From positions 1 to 51,566 of the forward strand of contig DAOUHZ010000132.1 in the NCBI GenBank assembly GCA_034428455.1: a stretch of DNA of 51,566 bases. Reading direction: 5' to 3'. The DNA is from Bin87 sp034428455. Lineage in GTDB: Bacteria > Chloroflexota > Dehalococcoidia > Lucifugimonadales > UBA3495. The stretch's first letter is position 1. Every line of letters begins with the position of its first letter. The notes beneath the pieces are model-generated. The model had not been told where the DNA came from. It did no database searches and saw only the letters and a list, made by a program, of their open reading frames with translations. Both the position numbers and the translations under genes were made by a program. Of this stretch, positions 16,899 through 23,750 are shown one piece after another.

Positions 16899-17156
16899 CT
16901 ATACATGAGTATCACCGTCAGATTCATATAAAATTACCGCGTCGGCCGGGATTTTATCGGCAAGCGTGAGCAGTCCGTCGGTCTCAGTGAAATACGATTC
17001 GCAGTCCCACCCGATTAGGGCAGTCCCGTTGTGGAAAAGAGGAAACCCATTCTGAAATAACCGTGCGCCTGTCAGAACAGCCAAGGTAGCCCGTCCGGAC
17101 TGGCTAGGGCCAGTGATGAGGGCTATGGGAGGATATTCCAGTGATGTATTCATCAT
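16899..17156 (-). pseudogene. Truncated P-loop NTPase fragment
   Basis: An 85-codon frame beginning MMNTSLEYPPIALITG. It contains a Walker A-like GPSQSGRAT and then ALIGWDCESYF, and stops at AVILYESDGDTHV just where a Walker B strand with an acidic pair would be expected. It resembles the first third of phage-type or Zot-like ATPases, but is too short to act alone. The frame overlaps the end of the C5-methylase fragment, so the two pieces were probably joined by deletion. Confidence 0.4.
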
Positions 17157-17310
17157 CGTTAGCACCGTCTGCTGGTGATGCATAATAGTCAAACATTTCG
17201 CGTAATCCGGCGATACCGTAGCCGCCGGCTCCGCAATAGAAATCGACGGCGAGGAACTTGGGATTTTTATCCGCGTTGACCATGACAAAATTGACGCCGG
17301 GTATTATCAA
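17104..17310 (-). pseudogene. N-terminal fragment of a C5-cytosine DNA methyltransferase
   Basis: The piece reads NPKFLAVDFYCGAGGYGIAGL, with FLAVDFYCGAGG matching motif I (D-x-F-x-G-x-G-G) of Dcm-type methylases. It ends within about 25 codons of the motif, running out at DGANDDEYITG. No PCQ or ENV motif follows. The remainder of the gene is missing. With the HNH nuclease and the vsr remnant it outlines a former 5-methylcytosine restriction system read from right to left. Confidence 0.6.
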
Positions 17311-17350
17311 CCCTTAGCAGGCGGCAATGTATCACTAGGCAAGAAAGGAT

Positions 17351-18238
17351 TCAATGCCGGGCACTGGTATAACTCTGCGCCGGCGGCCAGTGCGTTTGCC
17401 GCCGCTGGGCGGCGCTCTGCACCCGGCACGTGCTCAGTTCCACCTGGCCGGCGGTGTCCCGGGCCTGCTGGATGGCCTCCATGAAATTGGAGGTCAGGAT
17501 GCCGGCGGGAAGCGCGAACAGGCCGATGCCCAGCAGGGCGATGAAGCCGGCGATCACGCGGCCCACCAGCGTCCCCGGCACCACTTCCAGGGACGGCAGC
17601 GTGGTCAGGATCACCACCGAGGCCCACAGCGAGTCGCCAATGGACCCGAACTGCTCGTGGTTGCCGCTGGGCAGTTTCGTTTCCGCCGAGTGCATCAGGT
17701 AGCCCGCCGCCAGCCAGAACACGCTCAGCGTCACCAGCACGCTGATCAGCTGTGACGCCGACCGCATCATCACCCGTCCCATCAGGCGCATGGCCGGGAA
17801 GCGTCTTCCGGTCATTATCAGCCGGGACACCAACCTGAAGATTGGCAGCACCTCGACCTCGCCGAATATGATCATCACCACCAGCGTCGGCCAGATGGCG
17901 ATGAAATCAATTATGGCCGCCGCGTTGGTGGTGGCGTACCGCAGCCGGCTCTTCCATCCTCCCTGCCGGTAGTTGCGATGCCAGACGATGCACCACAGCC
18001 GGATGAGGTACTCGGCGGCGAACACGCTGATGAAGAAGAACTCCAGCTTGGTGTTGCCGATGGCCAGGTTCACCGCGCTGAACAGCACCAGCCCGAAAAT
18101 GGTGAAATCGACCACCCGCGCCGCGCCCCCGCTGTCCGCCTCCAGGACGTGGAACACAGCGTGCTGGAGACGCACGTAGGGGTGGGCGTCGGGCAGCCGG
18201 CATTGCAGCAGGAAGAACCCGCCGGAAAATATCCCCAT
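17351..18238 (-). CDS. Voltage-gated potassium-channel homologue with substituted selectivity filter
   Basis: A 295-residue six-helix channel of the bacterial Kv/ion_trans group. Helices S1-S3 lie about 43-125. A weak S4 follows (R135, R139, then R145, R146, R151, R155 in irregular spacing), then S5 (162-182), the pore helix (200-212) and S6 (224-252). Flanking pore sequences are typical: DSLWASVVILTT before and VVPGTLVGRVIAGF after. The filter itself reads TLPSLE (213-218) where potassium channels have TVGYGD, so both glycines and the tyrosine are gone. Such a pore is not expected to conduct potassium selectively. The rest of the protein is intact, which argues against simple decay. No ribosome site is seen before the ATG at 18238. 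Confidence 0.85.
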   Translation of the reverse strand: MGIFSGGFFLLQCRLPDAHPYVRLQHAVFHVLEADSGGAARVVDFTIFGLVLFSAVNLAIGNTKLEFFFISVFAAEYLIRLWCIVWHRNYRQGGWKSRLRYATTNAAAIIDFIAIWPTLVVMIIFGEVEVLPIFRLVSRLIMTGRRFPAMRLMGRVMMRSASQLISVLVTLSVFWLAAGYLMHSAETKLPSGNHEQFGSIGDSLWASVVILTTLPSLEVVPGTLVGRVIAGFIALLGIGLFALPAGILTSNFMEAIQQARDTAGQVELSTCRVQSAAQRRQTHWPPAQSYTSARH

Positions 18239-18268
18239 GGGTCGATGCGCGAGGGGTTGTCAGAATCA

Positions 18269-18357
18269 GGATTTTCGGGATTGAAGGATTTACCGGATTG
18301 GGCTTCCACCACCACCGGACGGCTTCAATCCTGAAAATCCCCAAATCCGGCAAATCC
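18269..18357. repeat. Inverted intergenic repeat (GGATTTTCGGGATTGAAG / CTTCAATCCTGAAAATCC)
   Basis: Two 18-base arms with one mismatch (18269-18286 and 18323-18340) are each followed by a related GGATTTACCGGATT or AATCCGGCAAATCC tail. The structure fills most of the 137-base gap between the SDR stop and the channel gene start and could fold into a long hairpin. Confidence 0.7.
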
Positions 18358-18375
18358 TGCTGCTGACGGATGGCC

Positions 18376-19122
18376 TTACATAGCCGTGCGCCCGCCGTCG
18401 ATCACCAACTCGCTGCCGGTCATGAAGGACGCCTCGTCAGAGGCCAGGAACAGCACGCCGTAGGCGATGTCCTCGGCCTGGCCCAGGCGGCCCAGCGGGG
18501 TCCGATTCAGCCGATCCTCCCGGCCGCCGGCGGCCAGCAGGTCGGCGGTCATGTCGGTCTCGATGGTGCCGGGATGGACGCTGTTGCAGCGGATGCCATC
18601 GCCGGCGTGCTGGATGGCCGTGGACTTGGTGAACAGGCGCACCGCGCCCTTGGAGGCGGTGTACGCCGAGGAGATGTGGTTGCCCACCAGTCCGGCCACG
18701 CTGGAGATGTTCACGATGGAGCCGCCGCCGTTGCGCCGCATTTCGGGGATGGCGGCCTTGGTGCCCAGGAACACGCCCTTGGCGTTGACGCTCATGGTGA
18801 CGTCCCAGTTCTCCATCGTGGTGTCCTCAACCCGCTCCGGCATGTATACGCCGGCGTTGTTCACCAGGATGTCCAGCTTGCCGAACCGCTCCACCGCGGC
18901 CGCGATGGCGTCCTTCCAGGACTGTTCGTCGGTAACGTCCAGGTGGACGAACAGGCACTCGCCACCCAACTCGTTGATCTCGGCCTCAACCTGCCGCCCC
19001 AACTCGTCGCGCAGGTCGCCGATGACCACCTTGCAACCCTCGCGGGAGAACATCCGCGCCTCGGTGGCGCCCATGCCCCGGGCGCCGCCGCTAATGAAAG
19101 CCACCTTGTTTTCCAGTCGCAT
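18376..19122 (-). CDS. Short-chain dehydrogenase/reductase (SDR-B)
   Basis: A 248-residue classical SDR using NAD(P)(H). The cofactor motif is GGARGMG (12-18), the structural motif is NNAG (88-91), and the catalytic set is Ser140, Tyr154 and Lys158 (YTASK). An Asp after the second strand (VVIGDL, near 36) favours NAD over NADP. The C-terminus SFMTGSELVIDGG is typical of the FabG-like and 7-alpha-hydroxysteroid-like group. It closely resembles the SDRs at 21393-22145 and 32256-33032, so the genome has amplified this subfamily. The stop of the preceding Uma2 gene is 15 bases away, implying co-transcription. Substrate unknown. Confidence 0.9.
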   Translation of the reverse strand: MRLENKVAFISGGARGMGATEARMFSREGCKVVIGDLRDELGRQVEAEINELGGECLFVHLDVTDEQSWKDAIAAAVERFGKLDILVNNAGVYMPERVEDTTMENWDVTMSVNAKGVFLGTKAAIPEMRRNGGGSIVNISSVAGLVGNHISSAYTASKGAVRLFTKSTAIQHAGDGIRCNSVHPGTIETDMTADLLAAGGREDRLNRTPLGRLGQAEDIAYGVLFLASDEASFMTGSELVIDGGRTAM

Positions 19123-19137
19123 TTCCGTACCTCGCTG

Positions 19138-19905
19138 TTATGTTTGTTGTCGCAGTTGCGCCAGTTGCTCGCGGAGCCGGGCGACTTCCGCTTCGGCGGC
19201 TTGCCGGGCTGCTTCGCTGGCCTGTAATGCCGCTTCACGCTCTTGGCGGACCGCCTCGCTTTCCCGGAGTGCAGCCTCGCTTTCCTGAAGGGTGCGCATC
19301 CATTCGCCGGCCACCGTATCGTAAAGGCGCAGTTCCAGCGCCGGCGTTACGCAGATGTCCAACTCCAGCACTGCGCTGTGGGCGCGCAGGATGCCGTCAG
19401 GGTCGGTCGTCAGAGGCTGCTCCCGGTATTCCGTTCCGTCCAGGGTTTCCATGATGAGGGGCGGTGTAAAGTAGTTTCCGGTCGGGTCGAAGCGCACGTA
19501 CTCCGTGACGCCCATGTCAGCGTAGATGCTGCGCTTTTCCGTGGCGTCCCACCGCCAGGTTCGGGAAGAGGCGATCTCCATGATGAAGTCCGGGGCTCGG
19601 CCTTCGCGCCAGACCAGCCAGGAGTCCCGCGGGTGGCGGCTGGTGACGCCGAAGACAACGAAGACATCGGGGGCGACCCTGACGTCGTTGCGATTCATCC
19701 GGTAGTAGATCAGCATGTCGCCGCCCACGTAAACGTCCTCGCGCTCGTGGTATCGAACACGCAGCGTGGAAACGGTTTCAGTCAGGGACGTATACTGCGC
19801 TTCGGATTCGGCCATGGGTTCACCGTCGGAGGATGGATATTCGATGGTGAGGTCATCAATCTCGTCCTCGTCAGGAACCTGGGGCCTTGCGGTTTTGCTG
19901 ACCAT
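19138..19905 (-). CDS. Uma2-family PD-(D/E)XK nuclease-fold protein
   Basis: A 255-residue Uma2 (DUF820) protein. The fold's active-site elements are visible: RVAPDVFVVFG, then PDFIMEIASSRTWRWDATEKRSIYADMGVTEYVRFDP, given here only as landmarks PDFIMEIAS, TEKRSIYADMGV and EYVRF. The last 60 residues are an Ala/Glu/Arg coiled coil built of near repeats (RESEAVRQEREAALQASEA). Start 19905 gives MVSKTARP and avoids a basic upstream extension. Uma2 proteins are abundant in cyanobacteria and Chloroflexota and their role is unresolved. It is 60% or more similar by eye to the copy at 20569-21339. It sits between the CSC protein and SDR-B on the same strand. Confidence 0.8.
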   Translation of the reverse strand: MVSKTARPQVPDEDEIDDLTIEYPSSDGEPMAESEAQYTSLTETVSTLRVRYHEREDVYVGGDMLIYYRMNRNDVRVAPDVFVVFGVTSRHPRDSWLVWREGRAPDFIMEIASSRTWRWDATEKRSIYADMGVTEYVRFDPTGNYFTPPLIMETLDGTEYREQPLTTDPDGILRAHSAVLELDICVTPALELRLYDTVAGEWMRTLQESEAALRESEAVRQEREAALQASEAARQAAEAEVARLREQLAQLRQQT

Positions 19906-19976
19906 GGATTTTGCTCCGAACATCCGCGGTGCATTGGGGAGCGGTCCTCTTCGACCAGGCCGCTTTCCACCGAACA

Positions 19977-20564
19977 TTATAGGCGAGGCCGGCGGCGGAT
20001 GCCCAAGACGGCGACGCCGGCCAGCAGAGCCAGCGCAGCAACATCTATCGGCTTGTCGCCTATGTCTTCGGCGGCTGCGCAGGAGCCTCCACCGCCCTTG
20101 TCAGCGACGGGTGTGGGCTCGGGCAGCTGTCCCGGGCCCAGCGCCACGAAATCGGCAAAGGCCATCCATGCCGGGGCGGTGCGGGTGCACAGTCCGGTTC
20201 GCGTGCCTTCCCAGGTGTACACGATGTACTTTCGGCCTTTTTTGAAATCGTAGCCGCAGGAAATTTCGCTGCGCTCGGTTTCGACGGCCAACGTGGGCAG
20301 GCGCGGTCCTTTCCAGACCCGGCTGACCCTGAACTCCACCGTCATCAGCGCCGACGACGAGAGCCGATACGGGGAAGTCCCGCTGAATTTCACCGAGGTC
20401 ACTTCGCCGGCGAACACGCCATCGGCCCGTTCCAGAGCTTCCGCCGGCGAACCGGAGGGACCGCAGGAACAAGCGTAGACAGGCTCAGGATGGGGCAGCA
20501 AGGCCAGTAGGACCGCGGCCAGCCCAGCCACCAGCGCCAGTCGTTTAGCAGAGGTCAGCGCCAA
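19977..20564 (-). CDS. Secreted, C-terminally anchored CSC-motif protein
   Basis: About 195 residues. A hydrophobic N-terminal segment (LALVAGLAAVLLALLP) precedes VYACSCGPSGSPAEALERAD and a beta-rich domain with VFAGEVTSV, VSRVWKGP and ISCGYDFKKGRKYIVY, which resembles TIMP/NTR-like domains. Cysteines in CSC, ISCGY and TGLCTRT could pair. A glycine-rich linker (KGGGGSCAAAED) leads to a C-terminal membrane helix and a GIRRRPRL tail, a layout like sortase-independent CTERM anchors. No ATG is available. TTG at 20564, 4 bases after the Uma2 stop, is chosen; a downstream GTG would shorten the signal. Located between two Uma2 genes on the same strand. Function unknown. Confidence 0.65.
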   Translation of the reverse strand: MALTSAKRLALVAGLAAVLLALLPHPEPVYACSCGPSGSPAEALERADGVFAGEVTSVKFSGTSPYRLSSSALMTVEFRVSRVWKGPRLPTLAVETERSEISCGYDFKKGRKYIVYTWEGTRTGLCTRTAPAWMAFADFVALGPGQLPEPTPVADKGGGGSCAAAEDIGDKPIDVAALALLAGVAVLGIRRRPRL

Positions 20565-20568
20565 GCCG

Positions 20569-21339
20569 CTATGGTTGCTGTCGTGACAGTTGTTCGCGGA
20601 GCCGGGCGATTTCGGCTTCAGCGGATTGCAAGGCGGTTTCGGTGGCACGACGGCCAGCCTCGCTGGATTGCAAGGCGGCTTGGGCGGCCTGGCGTCCCGC
20701 TTCGCTTTCCTGGTGGGTAAGCAGCCATTGACCCGTCGCCGGGTCGAAGAGCCGCAGGTCGAGCCCGGGCCGCACACAGATGTCCAGCCCAAAGATTGCG
20801 CTGTGGCCCCGCAGTATGCCGGCCTCATCCGCAGCGACCGGCAACTGCTGATACCCGGCGTCCACCAGACGCTCGCCCACCAGAGGCGGCGTAAAGAAAC
20901 GGCCCGTGGGGTCAAAACGCCAGTATTCTGACACGCCCATCTCGGCGTAGATGTCCCGCTTTTGGGCAACGTCCCGCCGCCAGGTGCTTTGCGAGGCGAT
21001 CTCCATTACGAAATCAGGAGCCTTGCCCTCGCGCCATACCAGCCAGGAGTCCCGGGGATGGTTGCCCGCCGCGCCGAAAACCGCGTACACGTCCGGAGCT
21101 ATGCTCAGGTCGTTGCGGTTGATGCGGTAATAGATCAGCATATCGCCGGCGACATAGACATCGGACCGACCGTGATACCGAACGCGCAGGGCGGAGACGG
21201 TATTGGTCAAAGGGATGTACTGAAAGTCGGTTTCGGCCATGCGCTCACCGTCTGCGGAAGGATAATCGATGGATAAGTCGTCCACTTCCTCATTCTCGTT
21301 GCGGCGGGCGCCGGTCTGTTCGGTTAGCTTGTTGACCAT
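20569..21339 (-). CDS. Uma2-family PD-(D/E)XK nuclease-fold protein
   Basis: A 256-residue Uma2 protein closely related to that at 19138-19905, with matching landmarks APDVYAVFG, PDFVMEIASQSTW, QKRDIYAEMGVSEYWRFDP and a C-terminal coiled coil of Ala-Glu-Arg repeats (SEAGRQAAQAALQSSEAG). The proposed catalytic Asp, Glu and Lys are all present. ATG at 21339 follows the SDR-A stop by about 50 bases. The pair of Uma2 genes flanking the CSC gene suggests duplication with an intervening gene. A role in DNA cleavage is inferred from the fold only. Confidence 0.8.
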   Translation of the reverse strand: MVNKLTEQTGARRNENEEVDDLSIDYPSADGERMAETDFQYIPLTNTVSALRVRYHGRSDVYVAGDMLIYYRINRNDLSIAPDVYAVFGAAGNHPRDSWLVWREGKAPDFVMEIASQSTWRRDVAQKRDIYAEMGVSEYWRFDPTGRFFTPPLVGERLVDAGYQQLPVAADEAGILRGHSAIFGLDICVRPGLDLRLFDPATGQWLLTHQESEAGRQAAQAALQSSEAGRRATETALQSAEAEIARLREQLSRQQP

Positions 21340-21392
21340 GAGGCGCTACTCCATTGCGGGCGCATGGGCGGTGTATGGTGCGGTTTCACGAG

Positions 21393-22145
21393 TTACTGCG
21401 CGAACAGACCGCCGTCGATCACCAACTCGCTGCCCGTCATGAAGGAAGATTCGTCGGACGCCAGGAACAGCACACCCCAGGCCACGTCCTCGGCCTGACC
21501 GACCCGGCCGATGGGCGTCCGGTCCAGCGACGCCTGGCGGGCCGCGTCGTCCCGCAGCAGGTTGGGCGTGGTCATCGGAGTCTCGATGATGCCGGGGTGC
21601 ACCGAGTTGCAGCGGATGCCCTCGGCGGCGTACTGGATGGCGGTGGACTTGGTGAACAGCCGTACCGCGCCCTTGGTTGCGCCGTAGGCCGGCGCCCGCC
21701 AGCTGCCGATCAGGCCGGCCACGCTGGAGATGTTGATGATGGAGCCGCCACCGGCCTTTCGCATTTCAGGAATCACCGCCTTGGTTCCAAGGAACACGCC
21801 CTTGGCATTGATGTCGAAGATGTTGTCCCAAAGCTCTTCGCTGGTGTCCTCGATGCCAACCTGGCGGTAGATGCCGGCGTTGTTCACCAGGATGTCCAGC
21901 TTGCCGAACCGCTCCACGGCGGTGTTGACGGCGACGCTCCACTCGTCTTCGCTGGTGACGTCCAGCTTCACGAAGACGCACTCGCCGCCGGTTTCGTTGA
22001 TCTCGGCCTCCAATTGCCGACCCTCGTCCTCCAGCACGTCCGCGATCACCACCTTGCACCCCTCGCCGGCGAAGAGCCTGGCCTCGGCGGCCCCCTGCCC
22101 CCGGGACCCGCCGCTGATCAGAGCAACCTTGTTTTCCAAACGCAT
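21393..22145 (-). CDS. Short-chain dehydrogenase/reductase (SDR-A)
   Basis: A 250-residue classical SDR, paralogous to the one at 18376-19122. It has GGSRGQG (12-18), NNAG, Ser140, Tyr154 and Lys158 (YGATK). VVIADV suggests NAD preference. GAGGT lies 8 bases before the ATG, and a strong promoter is at 22188-22215. It is the first gene of a minus-strand series running SDR, Uma2, CSC, Uma2, SDR down to 18376. The paralogues share the ending FMTGSELVIDGG. The natural substrate, a hydroxy compound, cannot be assigned. Confidence 0.9.
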   Translation of the reverse strand: MRLENKVALISGGSRGQGAAEARLFAGEGCKVVIADVLEDEGRQLEAEINETGGECVFVKLDVTSEDEWSVAVNTAVERFGKLDILVNNAGIYRQVGIEDTSEELWDNIFDINAKGVFLGTKAVIPEMRKAGGGSIINISSVAGLIGSWRAPAYGATKGAVRLFTKSTAIQYAAEGIRCNSVHPGIIETPMTTPNLLRDDAARQASLDRTPIGRVGQAEDVAWGVLFLASDESSFMTGSELVIDGGLFAQ

Positions 22146-22187
22146 GGCAATACCTCAACCCGCAATTGATGCCTGTACTTCGCAACG

Positions 22188-22215
22188 ATTGTAACCTCAG
22201 CGGAAAAGCCGTCAA
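22188..22215 (-). promoter_or_regulatory. Promoter of the SDR-A/Uma2/CSC/Uma2/SDR-B series
   Basis: Read on the minus strand, TTGACG (22210-22215) and TACAAT (22188-22193) are separated by 16 bases, each 5 of 6 to consensus. Transcription would start near 22181 and leave a 35-base leader containing GAGGT before the ATG at 22145. Confidence 0.6.
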
Positions 22216-22276
22216 GCGCAAATGGACGGGGCGCTGTTTCCGGCGTGGGTTGGGTGTGGACGAGAACGGGATCGCT

Positions 22277-22306
22277 TTGGGGACGGCGTTCGGGTTGGGC
22301 TATACT
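22277..22306 (+). promoter_or_regulatory. Candidate promoter of the MFS gene
   Basis: TATACT at 22301-22306 (5 of 6) has only a weak -35 (TTGGGG at 22277-22282, spacer 18). It lies about 145 bases before the GTG start. The surrounding 22146-22452 gap between divergent genes shows no other gene. Confidence 0.35.
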
Positions 22307-22452
22307 AACGTGGCAACATTATCAATAAAACGTCGCTGCACGGGCACCGCTGGCCCTGGTCTTCCGATACTCTCCGGCCGCCATGGCGGCGACGCACCGA
22401 AAAAGGAGACGCCAACATCGCAACGCCTACCGCAGCGACGGGCCGCAGAGAG

Positions 22453-23631
22453 GTGAACAAAGCATGGTTCATGGCCGTGCTGGCGCTCACCGTCTACGCC
22501 ACCATAAGCGCGATCCTGATCGTTCCGCCGCTGCTGGTGGAGATTGCCACGGACCTGGACGTTTCGGTGGCCGTCGCCGGCCAGTTGGCCACGGCGACCT
22601 TCGCGGGCTGGGCGGTCATGGGCATCTCTGGCGGCCCCCTGTCCGATTCCTTCGGCCGGCGTCCGGTGGCCCTGGCCTGCCTGGCGGTCCTCTCAATATC
22701 CGTCCTCGCGTCCGCCTTCGCGTCTAACTTGGAAACCCTGCTGGCGCTGCGGGTTCTGACCGGGCTGGGAGGCGGGGCGCTTCCCCCCAACATCGTGGGG
22801 TCGGTCTCGGACGTGATCTCACCGGCCAGGCGGGCGCGGGCAGTGGGCGCGCTGCTGGCTATTCAAGGGCTGGCTTCTGCCATCACCGTGCCCTTTGTCG
22901 CGGTGCTGGCAGACCTGGGCGGGTGGCAGCTGGCCTTCATCGTCTACGGCCTGACATTGGCGGTGGGGCTGCTGGCAAACTGGCTCTGGCTCCCGGAAGC
23001 CCGCGGGGAGCGGGTTCGCAACTGGGTATTCTTCTGCAGGTACCGATCGCTGGTGTCCATGCGGTTTTTCCGAGTCGCCGTCGCGGTCAATATCGCCCAG
23101 CGCATCGCTTTCTGGGGCATGATCAGCTACTTCGCCGCCTACCTGATCCATACTTACGAGTTGAGCATCGGCTTCGTGGCCCTGCCGTTGGCAATCTCCG
23201 CGGTCGGGCAGATGGTCGGAAGCTACTCCGCTTCGTTCGTGGCAAACCGACGGAGTCGTGCGCTTTACATCGCTGGTTGCACGATACTGGGGGGAGCCTG
23301 TGGCTTCCTGTTGTTCGCCTTCAACCTCGGACTCTGGATATCAGTGGCCGTCGCCGCGGTTGGAACAGGGCTGTTGAGCATAACGTTCCCGGTCCTGGTG
23401 GCGGCCAGCACCGAGTATTCAGGGGATTCCAAGGCCACGGGTGTGGGCCTCATGGGATTCAGCAACCAGGCCGGCGGGTTCCTGGGCGCCGGCATCGCCG
23501 GCGCCCTGCTGGCCAGCGTCGACTACGCGGGAGTGGGCTACCTGTGCCTCGCGGTGTGCATCGTCAGCGCCCTGTTGACAACCCTCTTCGGACGGCAGTT
23601 CGGAGAGACCGCCGGTCAGAGCAAAGGATAG
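22453..23631 (+). CDS. MFS transporter (DHA1-like, 12 helices)
   Basis: A 392-residue major facilitator with about 12 hydrophobic helices. The loop 2-3 signature GGPLSDSFGRRPVA marks the family, and a motif C-like glycine-rich helix (LTGLGGGALPPNIVG) points to drug:proton antiporters. The GTG at 22453 is used, without a strong ribosome site. A good AAGGAG lies further upstream but is followed by an ATC codon in the same frame, so the true start may differ slightly. It stands alone after its promoter. The exported compound is not predictable. A helical N-terminus (MAVLALTVYATISAIL) begins at once. Confidence 0.88.
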   Translation: MNKAWFMAVLALTVYATISAILIVPPLLVEIATDLDVSVAVAGQLATATFAGWAVMGISGGPLSDSFGRRPVALACLAVLSISVLASAFASNLETLLALRVLTGLGGGALPPNIVGSVSDVISPARRARAVGALLAIQGLASAITVPFVAVLADLGGWQLAFIVYGLTLAVGLLANWLWLPEARGERVRNWVFFCRYRSLVSMRFFRVAVAVNIAQRIAFWGMISYFAAYLIHTYELSIGFVALPLAISAVGQMVGSYSASFVANRRSRALYIAGCTILGGACGFLLFAFNLGLWISVAVAAVGTGLLSITFPVLVAASTEYSGDSKATGVGLMGFSNQAGGFLGAGIAGALLASVDYAGVGYLCLAVCIVSALLTTLFGRQFGETAGQSKG

Positions 23632-23750
23632 GGCGGCAGCGACAGACCTTGATTTGTCAGTGTGGCATATGGTCCTTGCTGCTTTCGTTACGCCGGGAAT
23701 CGCCAGGCTGATAGAATGGACCGCGTTTCATCCGGAGGAAGGGGAGCGTA

